DNA of 14,824 nucleotides. It comes from JBOGGN01 sp050744165 (GTDB taxonomy: Bacteria; Actinomycetota; Acidimicrobiia; Acidimicrobiales; Palsa-688). Positions 6,887 through 12,329 of the stretch are shown in pieces; the first letter of the stretch is position 1; each line of letters starts with the position of its first letter. The translations under genes and the position numbers were made by a program. The notes beneath the pieces were generated by a model, which worked only from the letters and a program-made list of their open reading frames with translations, was not told where the DNA came from and did no database searches. The DNA lies in assembly GCA_050744165.1 (NCBI GenBank), contig JBOGGN010000352.1:1-14824 (forward strand). Direction: 5' to 3'.

Positions 6887-8518
6887 ATGCCGAACCAACG
6901 GCGCGCGCCCAACAAAAGACCACCTCGCCCGCCCACCAAGAAGACCTCTCCCGAGGGCATCGAGCCGGCTGTGGCCACGACGTCGACGGGCGGCGCCACC
7001 TCCGACGCCAACGTGGCTTCCACGGCGACTGCAGTTGACAAGAACGAGGTCGGGACCGGCACGGGCAACGGGGTGGAGCCGGCAGGGGCCGGCACGGGCA
7101 ACGGGGTCGGGGCGGCAGAGGCCGACGCCGGGACCGCCGCCGAGCTTGATGCCATCGATGACCTTGGCGAAGGCGACAGCGCCACGCTCGGCGAGGCACC
7201 AGACATCCACGAGGCGCCAGGCAACGGAGGACCTGCGGCAGCCGAACCGGACGCTGCCGATTCGCCAAACAACGGCGGGGCCGTCAGTGGCGACCGCGGC
7301 GAAGTCGCCGACGATGTCCCGGCCGCCGCCCCCGAGGGCTCGCACGGCTCCGACGCAGTGCTCGAGACGCCAGCCACGCCCAACACGCCCGCGGCGGCGG
7401 CCGGTACTGGAGTAGGTGGCGCGCCAGCCGCGGCCGCGGGCGCCGCTCGAGCCTCGACGTCGAGCGCGACCGACAAGCCCCGCCAGACCAAGACCATCTC
7501 CCCGACCAGCAAGGCGCTCTTCTCCGCCAACAGGCCGGTGGCGGCAGCCGCCAAGGCGGGAACGCCCAAAGAGGGCCAGTCGGGCGCCACCGGCAAGGCC
7601 GGCACAAAGACGAACGGTGCACCGGCGGAGGGTTCACCGGCGAAGGCGGCCGGCGCGGGCACGGCCAAGAAAACGCCATCGACCCCGACGAAGTCCGGCG
7701 CAGCCGGCAAGTCGGCGGCGACGACCGGGAAAGGCGGATCCTCCGCCAGCGCCAAGTCCCCGGCGAGCCCCCGGCCCAAGACCAGCACGTCGAGCCCCGT
7801 CTACCGGCCTCCGACCGGTCAGACCCGCAACGCATCGCGCCGGCCGCCGCCCAAGCGTAAGAAGCGCCGGTTCACCAAGAAGACGATCAGCGCCGCCGTC
7901 GGGTTGGTGCTGGTCGCCGCCATCGTCGTGTTCTTCGCCTTAGCCGTCAACGGAAGCGGCACTGGCACCACCAGCTCCACCAATCAGGGCGAGACCGGCC
8001 CCGAAAGCATCCCGATTCCGAACGGCCCCGTCCTGGCCGCCCCGGCCGCCGCCACCTACGGGCAACCGATCGACGGGATCCAGTGCCAGACCACCGAGCA
8101 GCTCGCTTACCACATCCACGTTCACCTGACGATCTTCGTGGACGGCAAGCCCCAGCAGGTCCCCTACGCCATCGGCATCGCTCCCCCGGTCCACACCTCG
8201 ACCCAGAACGGTGGGGCCTTCGTCGATGGTGGCGGTTGCTACTACTGGATGCATACCCACGCCGCCGACGGCATCGTCCACATCGAGTCGCCGTCATCGA
8301 CGATCTACAACCTGGGTACCTTCTTCGACGTGTGGGGCCAGCCGCTCAAGAGCGACCAGGTGGGACCCGCCGTGGGCAAGGTCACCGTGTATCAAAACGG
8401 GAAGCTGTACACCGGCGATCCCCGGGCCGTCCAGCTCACGGCCCACAACCAGATCCAGCTGGACGTCGGCACGAACACACCGGCCCAGCCGCTGCTCACG
8501 AGCTGGGGATCGCTCTAG
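6887..8518 (+). CDS. Membrane protein with long disordered N-terminus and extracytoplasmic His-rich domain
   Basis: The product has 543 residues. Residues 1 to about 325 are low complexity (Ala, Gly, Pro, Thr, acidic then Lys/Pro-rich) and should be disordered and cytoplasmic. A basic stretch (KRKKRRFTKK) precedes one membrane helix (about 334-353), placing the C-terminal domain outside. That domain (about 380-543) contains HIHVH (His409, 411, 413), WMHTH (His456, 458), IVHIES (His465), two cysteines (400 and 451) that could form a disulphide, and FFDVWGQPL and VYQNGKLYTGDPR. I recall similar His-motif domains in unannotated bacterial proteins but know no established function. The clustered His residues suggest metal binding; that is inference. 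AGGAG lies 7 nt before the ATG. It diverges from the ftsH-like gene, and its TAG overlaps the TAG of the convergent membrane-protein gene within the bases CTAG. Confidence 0.88.
   Translation: MPNQRRAPNKRPPRPPTKKTSPEGIEPAVATTSTGGATSDANVASTATAVDKNEVGTGTGNGVEPAGAGTGNGVGAAEADAGTAAELDAIDDLGEGDSATLGEAPDIHEAPGNGGPAAAEPDAADSPNNGGAVSGDRGEVADDVPAAAPEGSHGSDAVLETPATPNTPAAAAGTGVGGAPAAAAGAARASTSSATDKPRQTKTISPTSKALFSANRPVAAAAKAGTPKEGQSGATGKAGTKTNGAPAEGSPAKAAGAGTAKKTPSTPTKSGAAGKSAATTGKGGSSASAKSPASPRPKTSTSSPVYRPPTGQTRNASRRPPPKRKKRRFTKKTISAAVGLVLVAAIVVFFALAVNGSGTGTTSSTNQGETGPESIPIPNGPVLAAPAAATYGQPIDGIQCQTTEQLAYHIHVHLTIFVDGKPQQVPYAIGIAPPVHTSTQNGGAFVDGGGCYYWMHTHAADGIVHIESPSSTIYNLGTFFDVWGQPLKSDQVGPAVGKVTVYQNGKLYTGDPRAVQLTAHNQIQLDVGTNTPAQPLLTSWGSL
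7056..7107 (+). repeat. Direct repeat inside the disordered coding region
   Basis: A 19-bp sequence (7056-7074) recurs exactly at 7089-7107, offset by 33 nt. It encodes the repeated GTGNGV and keeps the frame, as expected from slippage or duplication of an 11-codon unit in a poorly constrained segment. Confidence 0.85.
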
Positions 8519-9378
8519 ATCCCGCCTCGCGCCACCAGCGCCCTGGCCACCAGGTCGGTCCCGAAGCCGGTGAGGATGGCCAGGTACAAGAACCCCGTCG
8601 CCGCCATCACGGCCGAGTAGTACCGCTCCTTAAGGGCGGCCCGGGTCACCACGCAGAGGATGATCGTGGCGGCCGCGCACGCTACCCAGAACCACCCCAA
8701 CAGTCCGCCGTAGCCGTCCTTGATGGTGCCGTCCAGCACCTGGATCATGCCGGTGGGCCACAGCATGGCCGCCACCTCGAACGGCCAAATCCACGCCAGC
8801 AGGCGCACCAGCTCGTTCAGCAGACCTCGCCCCAGTCCGGGCTGCACCAGGTACCAGTGGCCGAGGAGCATGGCGTCGGTCACCGCCCCGAACAAGGCGG
8901 CACCCACCAGGGTGCGCACGATGGCCAACCCGTGCGGTCCTCCGTCGGCCACCGCCGCCAGCACCAGGCCGATGACGCCAATGGCGGGCGCCACGAGGTC
9001 CATCCGCGGGTCGAACTCGGTCCGGCTGTGGTCGACGACCTTGGTGTCCCGGTCGATACCGGTCATGGCCGCCACCCGCTCGGTGCGGCGCTCCTGGACG
9101 GCCCGCTCACCTGAGACCCCGGCCCGGCGGCGAGCGATCGAGGACACCAGGGCGACGGCCGCGGCCACCGCGACCGCGGCTGACACCGCTTCCCGCCAGC
9201 CGTCGGGGTGAATGACCACGCCGGCGGCCACCGCCCCGAGCGCCATGACCAGGTACACGCTGCGCAGGAGCCACCCGTAGCCGATGCCGGCGATGCGCCG
9301 CCGGGTGGTCACCCACAGGAAGAACAGGCCACCCACCGACCACTGCAGGAGAACGGTGGCGGCGTCGAGGCGGATCAT
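8515..9378 (-). CDS. Integral membrane protein of unknown function, about eight helices
   Basis: The product has 287 residues and I do not recognise a named family. Hydrophobic segments are visible at about 8-24, 38-56, 64-81, 128-145, 152-173, 189-207, 225-245 and 255-275. A basic and acidic hydrophilic loop (82-126) separates the first three helices from the rest. LGHWYLVQPGL (172-182) and ERYYSAVMAATGFLYLAIL near the C-terminus look like conserved cores, with His174 in a membrane setting. It is the last gene of the importer set on the minus strand, 80 nt after the permease stop, with its own AGAAGGA just before the ATG. It could share the importer transcript or be separate; a transport role is not shown. 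Its stop overlaps that of the His-rich domain gene by four bases. Confidence 0.82.
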   Translation of the reverse strand: MIRLDAATVLLQWSVGGLFFLWVTTRRRIAGIGYGWLLRSVYLVMALGAVAAGVVIHPDGWREAVSAAVAVAAAVALVSSIARRRAGVSGERAVQERRTERVAAMTGIDRDTKVVDHSRTEFDPRMDLVAPAIGVIGLVLAAVADGGPHGLAIVRTLVGAALFGAVTDAMLLGHWYLVQPGLGRGLLNELVRLLAWIWPFEVAAMLWPTGMIQVLDGTIKDGYGGLLGWFWVACAAATIILCVVTRAALKERYYSAVMAATGFLYLAILTGFGTDLVARALVARGGI

Positions 9379-9458
9379 GTCCTTCTCACCAAACCAAACC
9401 CGCCGCCCCAGTGCGAATCAGCACATGAAAAACCGGCTGGAAAAAGGCGCCGCCCCGC

Positions 9459-10349
9459 TCAGCTACCGCCCCTCCGAGCGAGACCGCGCCGCTCGAGCAC
9501 CACCCGCTCCAGCCGGCCGAACAGGACGGCGTCAAGGAGCAGGCCGACGATGAGGATGAGGACCATGGCCGCCATGAGGCCCGTGTAGTCGTTCTGGTTG
9601 GCAGCGTTGTTGAGCGTCTGGCCGAGCGACGGACGGTGGGCGATCTGGACGATCAGCTCGCCCGAGAGCAGCGAGCGCCACGCGAAGGCCCAAGCCTGTT
9701 TCATGCCGACCACGAACCCGGGCAGCGCGGCCGGAAAGACCACGTGGCGGTACTTGGCATAGCCCCGGGCTCCGAGCACCTGTCCGGCCCGGAGGAGCAG
9801 CGGTGGGATGTTGTCGACGCCGGACAGCACCCCGTTGGCAACGGAAGGAACCGAACCGATGACCAGCACGAACAAGATGGCCCGCTCACTCGTCTGGAAC
9901 AGGATCACCGCCAGGGGCAGCCAGGCCACCGACGGCATCGTCTGGAACCCGGTGATCAGCGAACCGAGGGCCGAGCGCAGCACCCGGCTGGCCACGACGA
10001 CAACGCCCAGCGCGGTGCCGAGCAGCACGGAAACGGCGTAGCCGATGGCAGCCCGCTGCATCGTCACGCCGGTGGCTTTGATCAGGTGGCCGCTCACCGG
10101 GTCGCCGCCGACCATGTTGTGCCACAGTGCGCCGAGGACGGTGCCGGGGCCGGGCAGCAGGTAGCTCGGGGTCCAGCCGGTCCAAACGACGACCTGCCAG
10201 GCGGCCAAACCGAGTCCTGCAGCCGCCAGCTTGGGCCACAGCGCCCGCCAGGCCGACACCACCCGGCCCGACTCCCGGGGCAGGTCGATGGCCAGCTGGT
10301 CGAGGCCGGCCAGCTCGCCGACCAGGTCGGCCGACTCAGTGGCGACCAT
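9459..10349 (-). CDS. ABC importer permease, SsuC/NitT/TauT family
   Basis: The product has 296 residues. It is the membrane channel of an importer for small anions such as aliphatic sulfonates, taurine or nitrate. A hydrophilic N-terminus (1-38) is followed by about six helices (roughly 40-58, 100-122, 135-155, 157-175, 210-230, 257-278). The ATPase-contact EAA loop is visible as RAGQVLGARGYAKYRHVVFPAALP-type sequence at 187-210, with the usual Gly and the closing Pro. GPGTVLGALW (67-76) and QTMPSVAWLPLAVILF (136-151) are typical of the family. AGGAGG (plus-strand 10359-10364) lies 9 nt before the ATG. The first 14 bases overlap the end of the ATPase gene, implying coupled translation. The substrate cannot be read from the permease. 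Confidence 0.94.
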   Translation of the reverse strand: MVATESADLVGELAGLDQLAIDLPRESGRVVSAWRALWPKLAAAGLGLAAWQVVVWTGWTPSYLLPGPGTVLGALWHNMVGGDPVSGHLIKATGVTMQRAAIGYAVSVLLGTALGVVVVASRVLRSALGSLITGFQTMPSVAWLPLAVILFQTSERAILFVLVIGSVPSVANGVLSGVDNIPPLLLRAGQVLGARGYAKYRHVVFPAALPGFVVGMKQAWAFAWRSLLSGELIVQIAHRPSLGQTLNNAANQNDYTGLMAAMVLILIVGLLLDAVLFGRLERVVLERRGLARRGGS

Positions 10350-11166
10350 GGGAGGCCACCTCCTCGCGCAGCTGGTCCAAGATGACCCCCGCGGCCGAGG
10401 CCACCTCGGGCGACTCGATACGCCGGGGCCGGGAGGCGGACATCGGATATGTCGCCGCTACGCGACCTGGCCGGCTGGTCATCAGCACCACCCGGTCCCC
10501 AAGGCGTACCGCTTCGCGCACATTGTGGGTCACGAAGAGCACCGTCAACCCGGTCTCTCGCCACAGCCGCTCCAACTCGTCGTGGAGCAGGTCCCGGGTG
10601 ATGGCGTCGAGAGACCCGAATGGCTCGTCCATGAGCAGTAGCTGGGCGTCCTGGGCGAGGGCGCGGGCCAGTGCCACCCGCTGGCGCATGCCGCCGCTCA
10701 GCTCGTGCGGCCGCTGGCCGGCAAAACCAGCCAGGTGGACAAGCTCCAGCAGCTCCGCCACCCGGGATTTCCGGTCCGAGCGGGAGCCACCCTGGAGCTG
10801 CAGGGCCAACTCCACATTGCGGGCGACCGTCAGCCAGGGAAACAGGGCGGCGTCCTGGAACATCATGGCCACGCGCCCCGGTGCCTGGTGGATGCGGCCC
10901 TGCGAGGGATGGTCAAGGCCCGCGATCAGGTTCAGCAAGGTGCTCTTGCCACAGCCCGAGGAGCCCACCAGGCACACGAACTCCCCCCGGGCGACGGTCA
11001 GCGACACCCGGTCTAGGGCCGCCACGGCCGCTCCGGCGTGGCCGTAAACCTTGGAGACGGCATCGAGGACGATGGCCGGGACCGCGGTCTGGTCCTGACC
11101 GCCGTCGCCGGCGCCGGGGCCCGCCGCTGGGCGAACGCCCCCTTGGCGGGGCTCAGTGACCGTCAT
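10336..11166 (-). CDS. ABC importer ATPase, SsuB/TauB family
   Basis: The product has 276 residues. This nucleotide-binding subunit powers the importer from the cytoplasmic face. Motifs in order are Walker A GSSGCGKST (68-76), Q-loop Gln104 in MMFQD, signature LSGGMRQRVALARAL (156-170), Walker B LLLMDE (176-181), D-loop SLD (185-187) and switch His214 in FVTHN. The first 30 residues are Gly/Ala/Pro-rich and outside the conserved fold; a later start is possible, but the ATG overlaps the binding-protein stop as ATGA, which favours this one. FPWLTVARNVELAL (109-122) matches the sulfonate/nitrate/taurine branch of these ATPases. The 3' end overlaps the permease gene by 14 nt. Confidence 0.95.
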   Translation of the reverse strand: MTVTEPRQGGVRPAAGPGAGDGGQDQTAVPAIVLDAVSKVYGHAGAAVAALDRVSLTVARGEFVCLVGSSGCGKSTLLNLIAGLDHPSQGRIHQAPGRVAMMFQDAALFPWLTVARNVELALQLQGGSRSDRKSRVAELLELVHLAGFAGQRPHELSGGMRQRVALARALAQDAQLLLMDEPFGSLDAITRDLLHDELERLWRETGLTVLFVTHNVREAVRLGDRVVLMTSRPGRVAATYPMSASRPRRIESPEVASAAGVILDQLREEVASHGRH

Positions 11167-12224
11167 TGCGTGGCCACTTGGGCGTGCCCCTTGGCCTTCA
11201 ACACCGAGTTGAGGGGCCCGAGGTCGAAAATCCCAGCCAGGTGGGGGGCGGTCAGCAGTCCCACCGCTTCCGCGTGGGCCGCCTCGGCCTGAAACGACGC
11301 CACCAGCGGGTCCTCGGTGAAGACCAGGTCCGACCAGGCGGACGAGAGCACCGCTGGTAGCAGCGGGGCAGCCAGCGAGGTGAGCTGCTGGCTGGCCTCA
11401 GCCTTCGCCTGGGCTGGGTTGGCCTTGATGACGTCGATGGTGTCGACGAGCCCCTCGAGGAAGCGTTTGACCGTGGCCGGGTGGGCTTTCAGGAAGTCGG
11501 TTCGCACGAAGACATCAGTGGTCACGAACATCTGGTTGGGCCACAACGTCTTCTCGTCGACGAGTACGTGACCGCCGGCGGCCACGAGTTCGCTGACGTA
11601 GGGCTCCGGGACCCAGGCACCGGCGATGGCTCCGGTCTTGAAGGTCGTTACCGTCTGGCTGTTCGATTGGGGCGTGATGTGGACGTCACCGCCGCCCTGC
11701 AGGTCGGTGGCGTAGCCCTGGCCCTTCAACCAGTAGCGCAAGGCCACGTCTTGGGTGTTGCCCAGCTGCGGAGTCGCCAGCGTCGCCCCCCGAAGCTGGC
11801 TGGCGCTGGTAATGGACGGCTTGACCACCAGCGAGGCCCCACCTGACGCGGCGCCGGAGATGACCGTCACCGCACCGTGAGACTGGGTAAAGGCGGTGAT
11901 GGAGGGGCTGGGCCCGATGAACGCCAGGTCGATGGCCCCACTCAACAGCGCCTGGGTCTCGGCCGGCCCGGCGTTGAATGTCTGGCTGGCATCGAGATGG
12001 TCAGGTGCCAGATCCCGGGCGAAGATCCCGCCCGCCACCCCGACCAGGGCTGGCCCATGAGTGATGTTCGGGAAGTAGCCGATCTTGAGCGTAACCAGGG
12101 GCGCGCTGCCCGCTCTTGCGCTGGAGGAAGCACAGGCGGTGACCGCCAGCCCGGCGACGATCATCGCCGTCACAGTCAGCGGTACACGCCTGATTCCACC
12201 TTTTCCTACCGGTAGAGTAGACAT
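11163..12224 (-). CDS. ABC importer substrate-binding lipoprotein, SsuA/NitT/TauT family
   Basis: The product has 353 residues. It captures the substrate outside the membrane and delivers it to the permease. A basic N-terminus (GKGGIRR), a hydrophobic core and the lipobox VTAC place the lipidated Cys at residue 31. The mature part opens with LKIGYFPNITHGPALVG (47-62) and contains FIGPSP (102-107) and TPQLGNTQDVALRYWL (151-166), hallmarks of the SsuA-like group of the NMT1/NitT/TauT fold. GAWVPEPY, further on, is also family-typical. An aliphatic sulfonate is the best guess for the substrate; nitrate, taurine or a thiamine precursor analogue are possible. It is the first gene of the operon: the ATPase starts within its stop as ATGA. 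The promoter and near-palindrome immediately upstream suggest a nearly leaderless, repressible transcript. Confidence 0.94.
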   Translation of the reverse strand: MSTLPVGKGGIRRVPLTVTAMIVAGLAVTACASSSARAGSAPLVTLKIGYFPNITHGPALVGVAGGIFARDLAPDHLDASQTFNAGPAETQALLSGAIDLAFIGPSPSITAFTQSHGAVTVISGAASGGASLVVKPSITSASQLRGATLATPQLGNTQDVALRYWLKGQGYATDLQGGGDVHITPQSNSQTVTTFKTGAIAGAWVPEPYVSELVAAGGHVLVDEKTLWPNQMFVTTDVFVRTDFLKAHPATVKRFLEGLVDTIDVIKANPAQAKAEASQQLTSLAAPLLPAVLSSAWSDLVFTEDPLVASFQAEAAHAEAVGLLTAPHLAGIFDLGPLNSVLKAKGHAQVATQ

Positions 12225-12251
12225 TATTGCCGACCTTAACGGTCGGAAATA
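12225..12251 (-). promoter_or_regulatory. Near-palindromic operator candidate over the importer promoter
   Basis: Two 11-base arms (12225-12235 and 12241-12251) flank the centre TTAAC and match at 10 of 11 positions; the core is CCGACC...GGTCGG. The repeat ends next to the ATG of the binding-protein gene and covers the proposed -10. A dimeric repressor bound here would block transcription. A hairpin masking AAGG in the transcript is the alternative reading. Confidence 0.65.
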
Positions 12252-12261
12252 TCGGAGTCAA
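12233..12261 (-). promoter_or_regulatory. Sigma-70-type promoter of the importer operon
   Basis: On the minus strand a -35 TTGACT (plus positions 12256-12261) is followed after exactly 17 nt by TAAGGT (12233-12238) as -10. Only eight bases separate the -10 from the ATG, so the predicted start site lies within a few bases of the start codon and the mRNA would be leaderless or almost so, which is common in actinobacteria. Confidence 0.55.
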
Positions 12262-12329
12262 GTTTGAGACGGCGTGGCTTGCGGGGAGGCCTTGCCTGGA
12301 CCTGGCACGGAACTCGAGGCGCGGCTGGG

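Noticed and set aside
6616..7788. 390-codon minus-strand frame opposite the disordered protein
   Set aside because: A shadow of low-complexity GC-rich codons. The plus-strand frame has a good ribosome-binding site and ends in a recognisable domain.
8083..9114. 343-codon plus-strand frame spanning two convergent genes
   Set aside because: It runs across the end of one real gene and the antisense of another, has no hydrophobic or motif pattern and is a composition artefact.
9379..9458. T-runs after the permease stop as an intrinsic terminator
   Set aside because: On the minus strand TTTTT follows GGCGCC, but no hairpin of useful length can form before either T-run.
12206..12215. Perfect 10-bp palindrome CTACCGGTAG near the importer start
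   Set aside because: It lies within codons 4-7 of the binding protein and is short enough to be chance; the longer palindrome upstream is the better operator.
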